DNA of 64,000 nucleotides from an uncultured Eubacteriales bacterium (lineage in GTDB: Bacteria > Bacillota > Clostridia > Oscillospirales > CAG-272), in NCBI GenBank assembly GCA_948467545.1, contig CAOKER010000007.1, positions 1 through 64,000 of the forward strand, given 5' to 3'. The position numbers and the translations under genes are program-made. Shown piece after piece: positions 7,627-17,623 of this stretch (positions are counted from its first letter, which is position 1; every line of letters begins with the position of its first letter). The notes below the pieces were generated by a model that saw nothing but the letters and a program-made list of their open reading frames with translations, made no database searches and was not told the DNA's origin.

Positions 7627-7731
7627 TACAGATTGAATTCCTTTTATTTAATAGTCGATTGAAATTGACGAAGGCAATTTCGTAAAGGCGCGGTATGATG
7701 AGAGTAAAAGTTAAAACAATGATACGCCTTT

Positions 7732-7760
7732 ATTGTACCACAAAAAAATGAATTTGGAAA
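7732..7760 (-). promoter_or_regulatory. Promoter candidate for tsaE
   Basis: On the minus strand TTTCCA, 17-bp spacer, TACAAT, with TGG before the -10 (extended -10 form). It overlaps the downstream end of the flippase gene's transcript region. The -35 is weak. Confidence 0.4.
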
Positions 7761-7766
7761 GAGCAA

Positions 7767-9383
7767 TTAAGCGTTTTCTTCATATTTTTTAAATTTAGAT
7801 GAGCGACTTTCGTTTTTTCCTCCTTTTACAAATATCCTTTTTATGGCTTCAGTGGATTTAAAATTCCTGTTTTCCGTAAGGCAGCCGCTGATAAAAAGAA
7901 AGAACAGATAAATTGCAGCCGATAGTACTATGCACACTATCATTTCAAAGGTGTTGCCAAAATAGGATAAAGCAGGTCTTAATAAATATGTAACTGCCGA
8001 GCAGGATAATATTGTGCAGATAAGCGGAACAAAAAGAGAACGTATAACTGAAATTCTCGGCTTTGTAACACTCAGGAGTCGGCAAAGACTGAGGACTCCG
8101 TTTACAACCTCGCAGACATATACGGTTAGAACATAACCCCATACTCCGAGATGCGGCAGTAAAAGCCATACCATTATTACACTCAGTGTCGAGTCGAGAA
8201 TATTTACGCGCATTGAATAAAGCTGTTCTCCGAGACCTTTGAGAAGTCCGTCAACGGCGCTGTCCAGATACATAACCGGAATCAGAGGCGCAACTGCTTT
8301 TATGAAGATACCGGCTTCTTTATTCTGATAGAGAGAACTGCCGAGCATTTCGGAGAAGCAGATCATCAGCCCGGCTGTTCCAATCGAAAAAAGCAAGGTT
8401 ATGTGAAGAATTTTGTGAGCGATATTTTCTATTCTTTTTTCATTTCCCCGTGCTGCTTCCTCAGCTACTTCCGGGACGAGAAGTCCGGAAATGGATTGCA
8501 GAAGGACCTGAGGATAAAGAACAACCGGAAAGGCCATACCATGAAGAACTCCGTATTCCGCAATTGCATTTTCCGAGCTTGCGCCTGAACGTCTGAGCCC
8601 AATTGGTATAAGCATGTGTTCAAGAGTGAGCAGACCTGAACGCATGTATGCGCTGAGGGCCATAGGAATAGAAATACCGAGCATTTTTTTGGTAAGTCCG
8701 TCGGGCTCGGTACCGTCACCGTGAAAATGTTTTCTTATATCATGTTTAAAAATTATATAGTTGTATATGAAAGCAAATATTTCCGAGACAGTGGTTCCGA
8801 GCGTAACGGCAAAGCAGGCAAATTCAAGTCCTTTGGGAAGAAAGGCAGTCAGCGCTGCCACCGTTACGATGATTCTTATAACCTGTTCTGTAATCTGCGC
8901 GGACGCGCTTTTGATAACACGCCTGACTGCGTGAAGGTAGCCGTATATTCCGGATGACATTGCAAGGGGAAGAAGGCTTGGTGCCAAAATACGCAGAGAA
9001 CGAATACTTCTTGCGTCAGCTATAACGTAATTTCCAAGCGGGGCGGCAGAAAAAAACATTGCGAGAGTTGCCGCACTTCCAAATATAAAGGAGTAAATAA
9101 GACAGCGCTTCATCCCGCCGCGTATTTCCGCTTCATTTTCATGTCCGAGGCCTTCTGCCACTATACGTGATGCGGCAAGATTTACACCTGAAAGAGCAAA
9201 AGTAGTAAAAAAACCGTATGCCGAAGTAATCAGGGATAGTAAACCTACGCCGGATGCGCCGAGCTTTCCGGTGACGTATACATTGAAAGCAACGCCGACT
9301 GTTCGTATAATCAATGAAGTGATTGTCAGCAGGGCGGCGTTGAAAAAAAACAGCATTGCCTTTCCGAGTTTTTTTTCTTTCAT
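7767..9383 (-). CDS. SpoVB-like polysaccharide/lipid flippase (MOP superfamily)
   Basis: 538 residues with about 14 hydrophobic segments. It starts FFFNAALLTITSLIIRTVGVAF, followed by YVTGKLGASGVGLLSLITSAYG, a pattern of the stage V sporulation protein B / PST exporter branch of the MOP superfamily. Family members flip lipid-linked sugars (cortex or wall precursors) across the membrane. ATG 9383 is supported by AAAGGAGAAG 7 nt upstream; the preceding TTG is an alternative. The last 30 residues are basic and cytoplasmic. A second MOP protein, MurJ, is encoded at 58994, so this copy is probably specialised, possibly for sporulation. No sporulation promoter was identified. Confidence 0.85.
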   Translation of the reverse strand: MKEKKLGKAMLFFFNAALLTITSLIIRTVGVAFNVYVTGKLGASGVGLLSLITSAYGFFTTFALSGVNLAASRIVAEGLGHENEAEIRGGMKRCLIYSFIFGSAATLAMFFSAAPLGNYVIADARSIRSLRILAPSLLPLAMSSGIYGYLHAVRRVIKSASAQITEQVIRIIVTVAALTAFLPKGLEFACFAVTLGTTVSEIFAFIYNYIIFKHDIRKHFHGDGTEPDGLTKKMLGISIPMALSAYMRSGLLTLEHMLIPIGLRRSGASSENAIAEYGVLHGMAFPVVLYPQVLLQSISGLLVPEVAEEAARGNEKRIENIAHKILHITLLFSIGTAGLMICFSEMLGSSLYQNKEAGIFIKAVAPLIPVMYLDSAVDGLLKGLGEQLYSMRVNILDSTLSVIMVWLLLPHLGVWGYVLTVYVCEVVNGVLSLCRLLSVTKPRISVIRSLFVPLICTILSCSAVTYLLRPALSYFGNTFEMIVCIVLSAAIYLFFLFISGCLTENRNFKSTEAIKRIFVKGGKNESRSSKFKKYEENA

Positions 9384-9701
9384 CAAGACGCTTCTCCTTT
9401 ACAATTTTAAAGACTGCTTTATCTTTTATATGTATTTTTTTGAATTTATATAACGTATATATTTGATCTGAAAAAAATTATAATATGCATGAAACGCATA
9501 AGCCGGTAATTTTTGCTTAATCGGTCAAAGGTTGTTTTATAACTTATGGACAAACAGGATAAATGCTTGAGCATGCAGAAACAAATATAATAGTAAAAAT
9601 AAAAAATATGAAATTGGGAAATTCATTTGCCCCATAAAAATAAGATTTTTAAGTGATTTTATTAATAAAAAATAAAAATATGAAATTTTGAAAAATATTT
9701 G

Positions 9702-9730
9702 TTGCAATTTTTAATGTGTTGATGTATAAT
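9702..9730 (+). promoter_or_regulatory. gdhA promoter
   Basis: TTGCAA (9702-9707), 17-bp spacer, TATAAT (9725-9730); predicted start near 9737, leader about 55 nt. The rest of the gap 9384-9701 is AT-rich with no gene seen; it must also carry the minus-strand flippase promoter. Confidence 0.75.
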
Positions 9731-9752
9731 ACGAATATATGTTTTTATATAA

Positions 9753-11141
<1,389 letters not shown>

Positions 11142-11168
11142 TATTTTGGAGCTTTATCTTTTGTATTT

Positions 11169-11211
11169 AAAAAACATCCGTCATCGGCATATGCCGTGAC
11201 GGGTGTTTTTC
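11169..11211 (+). terminator. gdhA terminator
   Basis: A-rich left arm (aaaaacatccgtca) pairs with tgacgggtgttttt around a central palindrome ggcatatgcc, followed by T5. Strong intrinsic terminator 28 nt after the gdhA stop. Confidence 0.85.
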
Positions 11212-11272
11212 AGTATTGTGTAATACCGAAGTAAAATTCTAAGAAAATTGAAATAATATTCCTGAAAAAATC

Positions 11273-11301
11273 TTGATTATAACGGCATGATGTATTATAA
11301 T
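11273..11301 (+). promoter_or_regulatory. Promoter of the glycogen cluster
   Basis: TTGATT (11273-11278), 17-bp spacer, TATAAT (11296-11301), about 75 nt before glgB. No second obvious promoter or terminator is seen between the glg genes, so this may serve the entire cluster to 22038. Confidence 0.7.
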
Positions 11302-11376
11302 AATATTAAAGGTAAAAAATAGAAGTAATAAATAAAACCGGATATTAAAACTGTTTTTAATTCGGAGGACATTCAT

Positions 11377-13398
11377 ATGAGCATTGGATTTGACGTTGAA
11401 AAAGCCGTACATCTGTTTCATCAGGGTGCGAATTATCGTTCATACGATTTGCTCGGATGTCACTTTACGTATGATAAATCCAGAGGATTATATAATTATG
11501 TTTTCAGAGTATGGGCGCCGCGTGCGTACGAAGTGAGAGTTGTCGGCGATTTTTCCTCATGGACAGACGGAATACCTATGCGTAAAATATCCGGAGGTAT
11601 ATGGGAGTCTAAATTCTCTGACAAAAATAATTACGAGGGAACGTATTATAAATATTTAGTAAGAAGCAGGAGCGGCGTATGTCTAAAGTCTGATCCGTAT
11701 GCTTTTGCTTCTCAGACGCTTACCGAGACCGCGTCTGTAATCAAAAATATTGACAAACTGGAGTTTCACGATTTTCAGTGGATGAAAAAAAGACGAAAGT
11801 TATTTGCGGAAAATCCGAAAAATTCAAAGGGGCATTTTTATTCCGCTCCTATGAATATATACGAAATGCATCTCGGATCGTGGAGGACCAGGGATAGGAG
11901 CAGTACGGAAGATGGCAGACATTATCTGAACTATCGGGAGATAGCCTTGGAACTTGCTCCGTATCTTAAGACAATGGGATATACTCATGCAGAGCTTCTT
12001 CCCGTAATGGAACATCCGTTTGACGGCTCATGGGGATACCAAATCTGCGGGTATTATGCGCCGACATCCAGGTTTGGTTCACCGGAGGATTTTGCTTGCT
12101 TTGTCGATATTCTTCACAAGTATGAAATCGGAGTTATTCTCGACTGGGTGCCTGCTCATTTTCCCAAGGATGCTCATGGCTTGTATGAGTTTGACGGAGA
12201 ACCGCTTTATGAATATCAAGACAAGCTTAAAATGGAGCATAAAGGATGGGGCACAAGGTGTTTCGATGTAGGCAGAGAAGAGGTCAGAAGCTTTCTTATT
12301 TCAAACGCGCTTTTTTGGTTTCGGAAATATCATATAGACGGACTCCGTATAGATGCTGTAGCGTCGATGCTGTATCTTGATTATGACAGAAAACCCGGAG
12401 AGTGGATTCCGAACTCGGAAGGAAACAACCGCAATTATGTTGCAGCTGAATTTTTCAAAAGTTTAAACTGCGCTGTATTTGCTGAGTTTCCTGATGTACT
12501 GATGATAGCCGAGGAGTCTACTTCATGGCCGATGGTTACAAAGCCCGTAGATAAAAGAGGACTTGGTTTTAATTTTAAATGGAACATGGGATTTGCAAAT
12601 GACATGTTTCATTATGTTCAGTTAGATCCGATTTATCGTCAGTTTCATCATTCGGATCTCACGTTTCCAATGATGTATGCTTTTTCGGAAAATTATGTGC
12701 TTCCCGTTTCCCATGACGAGGTTGTTCACGGAAAAAAGTCTCTGATCGATAAAATGTATGGAAACTATGATGAAAAATTCAGTTTGATGCGTGCATATCT
12801 TATTTTTATGATGACAATGCCGGGAAAAAAGCTTATGTTTATGGGAACAGAGTTTGCCCAGTTCAGAGAGTGGGATTATAAAAACGAACTCGAATGGTTT
12901 ATGCTGAAATATCCGCGTCATTGTGAAATGCAGCGATTTGTAAGAACTCTCAATCATTTTTACAAGCTTTATTCCGAGCTTTGGGATATTGACGATTCAT
13001 GGGAGGGCTTTCAGTGGATAGAGGCTGACAGGATCACCGATAATGTTGTAATTTATAAAAGGACCAATATACAGGGCAGGACGATTATTGTCGTTGTTAA
13101 TTTCTCTCCGGTTGACAGAAAAAATTATGAATTTGAGCTTGAAATGGCAGGCAAATACGGTGTGCTGTTAAATTCGGACGATTATTCCTTCGGCGGAAAA
13201 AATGTTCTTGATAAAAAAATTCTGAAAACCGTATATGTCAAATATGTTCAGAATGAGAGGGTAAGGAAAAAGCGGGTTTTACGCTTTGATCTTCCGGCTT
13301 ATTCGGGAATTATTTTAAAGAAAGTGCCATATAAATATATAGACGATGTTCAGATGAAAAATTTAACGGACAAGTTTAACTTTAATGAAGCTTTTTAG
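11377..13398 (+). CDS. glgB: 1,4-alpha-glucan branching enzyme (GH13)
   Basis: 673 residues. It makes alpha-1,6 branches in glycogen. Order: an N-terminal CBM48 domain (VFRVWAPRAYEVRVVGDFSSW, residues 45-65), then a GH13 barrel with MNIYEMHLGSW, WGYQICGYYAPTSRFG, LDWVPAHFP, the nucleophile Asp326 in GLRIDAVAS, the acid/base Glu379 in IAEESTSW, and PVSHDEVVHGK; the C-terminal beta domain follows. GGAGGA lies 8 nt before ATG 11377. First gene of glgB-glgC-glgD-glgA-glgP-GH13. Confidence 0.97.
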   Translation: MSIGFDVEKAVHLFHQGANYRSYDLLGCHFTYDKSRGLYNYVFRVWAPRAYEVRVVGDFSSWTDGIPMRKISGGIWESKFSDKNNYEGTYYKYLVRSRSGVCLKSDPYAFASQTLTETASVIKNIDKLEFHDFQWMKKRRKLFAENPKNSKGHFYSAPMNIYEMHLGSWRTRDRSSTEDGRHYLNYREIALELAPYLKTMGYTHAELLPVMEHPFDGSWGYQICGYYAPTSRFGSPEDFACFVDILHKYEIGVILDWVPAHFPKDAHGLYEFDGEPLYEYQDKLKMEHKGWGTRCFDVGREEVRSFLISNALFWFRKYHIDGLRIDAVASMLYLDYDRKPGEWIPNSEGNNRNYVAAEFFKSLNCAVFAEFPDVLMIAEESTSWPMVTKPVDKRGLGFNFKWNMGFANDMFHYVQLDPIYRQFHHSDLTFPMMYAFSENYVLPVSHDEVVHGKKSLIDKMYGNYDEKFSLMRAYLIFMMTMPGKKLMFMGTEFAQFREWDYKNELEWFMLKYPRHCEMQRFVRTLNHFYKLYSELWDIDDSWEGFQWIEADRITDNVVIYKRTNIQGRTIIVVVNFSPVDRKNYEFELEMAGKYGVLLNSDDYSFGGKNVLDKKILKTVYVKYVQNERVRKKRVLRFDLPAYSGIILKKVPYKYIDDVQMKNLTDKFNFNEAF

Positions 13399-13549
13399 CT
13401 TAATGTCAGGTATCCGACTTCGGGGGATAAGGCCTTTGGAATATCGGATCTGCTTATTTTTCAGGTGATTTAACGTTTGAGCGCGGAAATGCCTTATAAT
13501 GGATTTTCAGCACTTTTTGAAAAATCATTGCAGGATAGAGGTAATATTC

Positions 13550-14773
13550 ATGTACAGAAAAACAGAATGTGTCGCAATGCTTCTTGCCGGAGGACAGGGC
13601 AGCCGGCTGTATGCGCTTACCGAGAAGATCGCAAAGCCTGCTGTTTCATTCGGAGGAAAATACAGAATTATTGATTTTCCCATGTCCAACTGTGTTAATT
13701 CAGGAATAAGCACGGTCGGAGTGCTTACGCAGTATCAGCCGCTGGTGCTGAATGAATACATTGGTCACGGCAGCCCGTGGGATTTGGACAGAGCGCAGAG
13801 CGGAGTCACTGTACTTCCTCCGTACCAGGCAAAGGACGGTGGTCAGTGGTATAAGGGAACTGCAAATGCGATATATCAGAATCTTGCGTTTATAAACAGA
13901 TATGATCCGGATTATGTTTTAATTCTTTCGGGAGATCATATCTATAAAATGGATTACAGCAAAATGATTGAGGCTCACAAAAAGAACTGTGCCGATGCTA
14001 CAATAGCTGTACTTAATGTTCCGATTGAGGAAGCAAGCCGTTTCGGAATAATGAATACCGATGAAAATTTAAGAATTACTGAATTTGAAGAAAAACCAAA
14101 GAATCCGAAAAGCACTAACGCTTCTATGGGTATTTATGTTTTTTCTAAGGACATACTGGTGAAATATCTTAATCAGGACGAGCTGGATTCTCGTTCGAAT
14201 AACGATTTCGGCAAAAATATAATACCGGCTATGCTTGGAGACGGTCTCAGAATGTTTGCATATCCGTTTGAGGGATATTGGAAAGATGTGGGCACAATTG
14301 ACAGCTTGTGGCAAGCTAATATGGATTTGCTCGGAAGCAATCCGGTATTTAATCTCCGCGATCCTGATTTTAAAATATATTCGCGCAATGAGGCGAGACC
14401 GCCGCATTGGATGGGACCGCAGGGAAAGACAATTAATTCTCTTGTGACGGAGGGCTGCGAAATCGACGGTTTTGTGGATAACTGCGTGCTGTCAAGCGGC
14501 GTTAAGGTGCGTAAAGGAGCATATGTCAAGGATTCGGTTATAATGAGCGATGTTGTTATCGGAGAGGGCTGTGTTGTAAATTACAGTATAATTGACAGCG
14601 AAATAAAGCTGGGCAAAAAGTGTATCGTCGGAAGAGAACGTCTTGAAAGCAGCGGTGTGACCGTCATTTCCGGAGGAATGTCGCTTCCTGACGGGACCGT
14701 TGTTGAAGACGGGGCAATGGCGGATATGTCATATTTCAGAAACAGAAGTACCGATATTAGCTTAAAAGCTTAG
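13550..14773 (+). CDS. glgC: Glucose-1-phosphate adenylyltransferase, catalytic subunit
   Basis: 407 residues from ATG 13550 (AGAGGTAA ribosome site); upstream in-frame starts at 13499 lack one. It makes ADP-glucose from ATP and glucose 1-phosphate, the committed step of glycogen synthesis. The pyrophosphorylase loop [12 protein letters not shown] (residues 9-20), [20 protein letters not shown], the sugar site ending FEEKP, and [10 protein letters not shown] are intact. A C-terminal left-handed beta helix with hexapeptide-like repeats ([21 protein letters not shown]) carries allosteric sites in the family. Next gene glgD is 17 nt away and presumably forms a hetero-oligomer with it. Confidence 0.97.
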   Translation: MYRKTECVAMLLAGGQGSRLYALTEKIAKPAVSFGGKYRIIDFPMSNCVNSGISTVGVLTQYQPLVLNEYIGHGSPWDLDRAQSGVTVLPPYQAKDGGQWYKGTANAIYQNLAFINRYDPDYVLILSGDHIYKMDYSKMIEAHKKNCADATIAVLNVPIEEASRFGIMNTDENLRITEFEEKPKNPKSTNASMGIYVFSKDILVKYLNQDELDSRSNNDFGKNIIPAMLGDGLRMFAYPFEGYWKDVGTIDSLWQANMDLLGSNPVFNLRDPDFKIYSRNEARPPHWMGPQGKTINSLVTEGCEIDGFVDNCVLSSGVKVRKGAYVKDSVIMSDVVIGEGCVVNYSIIDSEIKLGKKCIVGRERLESSGVTVISGGMSLPDGTVVEDGAMADMSYFRNRSTDISLKA

Positions 14774-14790
14774 AGCGGCGGAGGAAGTAT

Positions 14791-15936
14791 ATGTCAGCAG
14801 CAGGAATTATTTTTTCAAATATACACGACAGCAATATACCCGAGCTTACGACGGCGCGCGCAATCGGTTCGATACCGTTTGGCTGCAGATACAGACTTAT
14901 AGATTTTGCCATTTCAAATATGGTGAATTCCGACATAGGAAATATAAGTATAATTACAAATTCAAATTATTTGTCTCTTATGGATCATATCGGTTCCGGA
15001 AAGGACTGGGATCTTGCACGCCGCAACGGAGGAATTAAAATGCTGCCTCCCAATGTTACACCTTACGGGTATCATGGAAGGGAGGAGGCGGTTTCTCGTT
15101 TAGCTGCATTGAAAAATGTAAATCTTACCATATCGCGTATAACCGATGATTATATTGTACTGTCGGACTGCGATATGATCTGTAATATTGATTTAAATGA
15201 TATTATAAAACAGCATATTGCGGAAAATGCAAATATTACAATTGCGGTAAAGAGCTTTGAGCTTATGCCGGACACCGCAAAGCACAATACTATTGTTATA
15301 TCTGATGAGGACGGACTTGTACGTGATATACTGACATATCCGAATCACTTCAGCGGTACGGCGGAGGTGAGTCTGAACATACTTGTGATGAGTACGGCAT
15401 ATTTGCAGCAGATTGTCAGAGATGCAATTGCATACAACTATTCAAGTCTGACAAGGGATATTATTTCGCGGTCGCTTAAACGTGATCATGAACGCGCAAA
15501 TATTCATGTGTATCGTTACGACGGATATTATGCAGAGGTTACTTCTCTCTCAGGTTATTTCGGACATAGTATGGATCTTATACGTGATATGAATATCCGC
15601 AGTGCTCTTTTCGGCGTTCGAAGCCGACCGGTGCTTACGAAGATCCGAAATTCTCCTCCGACATACTACAGCGAGAATTCATCTGTCCGGAACTCTCTGA
15701 TTGCCGACGGCTGCGTTATTGAGGGTACAGTCGAAAATTCAATATTGTTCCGCGGTGTTAAGGTTGGAAGAAATGCAAGAGTTAATAATTCTATAATTAT
15801 GCAGGACGGAATATGCGGGGAGAATGTTACTCTTAATTGTGTAATAAGCGATAAGAATGTTGTAATTAGGGACGGAATAACGCTTTCGGGCGTATCGAGT
15901 CAGCCGTATTATATCTCAAAGGGAAAAATGCTGTGA
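14791..15936 (+). CDS. glgD: Glucose-1-phosphate adenylyltransferase subunit GlgD
   Basis: 381 residues. Homologous to GlgC, but the N-terminal GGxGxR loop is replaced by AAGIIFSNIHDSNIPELT, so it should not be catalytic itself; Gram-positive GlgD subunits are known to stimulate GlgC. It retains GCRYRLIDFAISNMVNS and a beta-helix C-terminus (SLIADGCVIEGTVENSILF). GGAGG lies before ATG 14791. Located between glgC and glgA as in many Clostridia. Confidence 0.96.
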   Translation: MSAAGIIFSNIHDSNIPELTTARAIGSIPFGCRYRLIDFAISNMVNSDIGNISIITNSNYLSLMDHIGSGKDWDLARRNGGIKMLPPNVTPYGYHGREEAVSRLAALKNVNLTISRITDDYIVLSDCDMICNIDLNDIIKQHIAENANITIAVKSFELMPDTAKHNTIVISDEDGLVRDILTYPNHFSGTAEVSLNILVMSTAYLQQIVRDAIAYNYSSLTRDIISRSLKRDHERANIHVYRYDGYYAEVTSLSGYFGHSMDLIRDMNIRSALFGVRSRPVLTKIRNSPPTYYSENSSVRNSLIADGCVIEGTVENSILFRGVKVGRNARVNNSIIMQDGICGENVTLNCVISDKNVVIRDGITLSGVSSQPYYISKGKML

Positions 15937-15940
15937 CGGC

Positions 15941-15966
15941 AAAGCACAATAAAGCACAATAAGCAC
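15941..15966 (+). repeat. Short direct repeat before glgA
   Basis: aaagcacaat occurs twice in exact tandem (15941-15960) and a third copy is degenerate (aagcac). It lies just after the glgD stop, in a 146-nt gap before glgA. Confidence 0.6.
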
Positions 15967-16082
15967 GGTAAAGGATAAAGAGCAGCGGCGATTTAGGCGA
16001 TTCATATACAGTATTTTGCGGAAATCTGCGTTTGCCGTAGCAATAAGAGACTTAAAATCAACTGAAAAGGATGAATGTTTAT

Positions 16083-17516
16083 ATGAAAATTCTGTATGTT
16101 GCGTCCGAAGCTGTCCCGTTTGCATCCTCCGGAGGACTTGGAGATGTAATAGGTTCGCTTCCGGCTGCTGTCGGCCGCAGGCTTGGTTCTGATTCTGACG
16201 TCAGGGCAGTAATTCCGTTATATCCGTCTGTACGTGAAAATTTCGGCGATCAGATAGTACTTGAAAAAGAGTTTTATGTACCTCTGTCATGGAGAAGACA
16301 GTATTGCGGCATATGGAGTATAACTAAAGATAATGTAAAGTTTTATTTTGTAGATAACGAATACTATTTTAAAAGAAACTTTTTGTACGGCAGCTTTGAC
16401 GACGGCGAGAGATTTGCTTTCTTTTGCCGGGCAGTGCTCGAAATGATGGGAGCCATAGATTTTTATCCGGATATTTTACATGCAAACGACTGGCAGAGTG
16501 CGCTTTCGGTGATATATTTAAAACGAAAGTACGCCGGAATAAAAGCGTATTCGGAAATTAAAACGCTTTACACTATTCATAATATCGAGTATCAGGGGAT
16601 ATATGGCTTTGACATACTGAATGATATTTTTGATCTTTATGAATGGGATCGGGGAATTGTTGAGTATAACGGCGACATCAATTTGTCAAAGGGAGCTATC
16701 GCTGTTGCGGACAAGGTAAGTACGGTCAGCGAAAAATATGCCGAAGAGATTTTAACTCCGTATTATTCACACGGTCTTTTTCATATTCTTGAATCGTGCA
16801 GATATAAACTGTGCGGGATTGTAAACGGAATTGATGTTGAGTATTATAATCCGTCGACTGATCCCGTTATTCCTTATCACTATTCTTCAAAAAACATATC
16901 GGGCAAGTCAAAGGATAAAGCGGCGCTTCAGAGAAGGTGCGGATTTGAGGTGAGGCATGACGTGCCTCTGATTTCAATGGTTACTCGGCTTGCCGCCCAT
17001 AAGGGTTTGGATTTGGTGTGCCGTATAATTGACGAAATGCTTAATACAGACGATGTTCAGTTTGTTTTGCTCGGTACGGGTGACAGTGATTTTGAAAATT
17101 TCTTCCGTGAAGCCGCGGAGCGCCATCCGGGCCGTTTGTGTGCGGTGATCGAGTTTGACAAGGATCTTTCGCGTCTGATATATGCCGGAGCCGATATGTT
17201 TCTGATGCCGTCGAAAAGTGAGCCGTGCGGTCTTGCACAGATGATTTCGTCGAGATACGGAACCGTTCCTGTTGTCAGGGAGACCGGCGGACTGCATGAT
17301 ACCATTCGGGCTTATAATAAATACGACGGAAGCGGAAACGGTTTCTCCTTTGCAAATTATAATGCACATGAAATGCTGGGAGTAATAAGGGAGGCTGCGG
17401 ATATATTTTCCGACAGGAAAAAATGGAATAAGCTTGTAAAGCATGTTATGGATGTTGATTTTTCATGGGATATATCCGCGGAAAAGTATGCGGAGCTTTA
17501 CCGGTCTATGCTTTGA
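16083..17516 (+). CDS. glgA: Glycogen synthase (GT5)
   Basis: 477 residues from ATG 16083 (GAAAAGGATGAA upstream; ATG 16071 sits inside that site). It transfers glucose from ADP-glucose to the growing alpha-1,4 chain. GT-B fold. The N-terminal loop reads PFASSGGLGDVIGSLP, where E. coli has PLLKTGGLADV, so the ADP-binding Lys15 is Ser15 here. Later motifs are intact: HANDWQSAL, YTIHNIEYQG, VNGIDVEYYNP, VTRLAAHKGLDLV, and the E-x7-E motif in SKSEPCGLAQMISSRYG, followed by RETGGL. It otherwise looks fully functional and sits in the cluster after glgD. Confidence 0.96.
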   Translation: MKILYVASEAVPFASSGGLGDVIGSLPAAVGRRLGSDSDVRAVIPLYPSVRENFGDQIVLEKEFYVPLSWRRQYCGIWSITKDNVKFYFVDNEYYFKRNFLYGSFDDGERFAFFCRAVLEMMGAIDFYPDILHANDWQSALSVIYLKRKYAGIKAYSEIKTLYTIHNIEYQGIYGFDILNDIFDLYEWDRGIVEYNGDINLSKGAIAVADKVSTVSEKYAEEILTPYYSHGLFHILESCRYKLCGIVNGIDVEYYNPSTDPVIPYHYSSKNISGKSKDKAALQRRCGFEVRHDVPLISMVTRLAAHKGLDLVCRIIDEMLNTDDVQFVLLGTGDSDFENFFREAAERHPGRLCAVIEFDKDLSRLIYAGADMFLMPSKSEPCGLAQMISSRYGTVPVVRETGGLHDTIRAYNKYDGSGNGFSFANYNAHEMLGVIREAADIFSDRKKWNKLVKHVMDVDFSWDISAEKYAELYRSML

Positions 17517-17623
17517 ACTGCGGTCTAAATTATTTGGTATATGAAAATCTAAATTGTGCGCCTGCGGTTTGACTTTATTCGGTATGTATTTTTGAGCTGG
17601 GAGCGAAACGAGGTATAATATAT

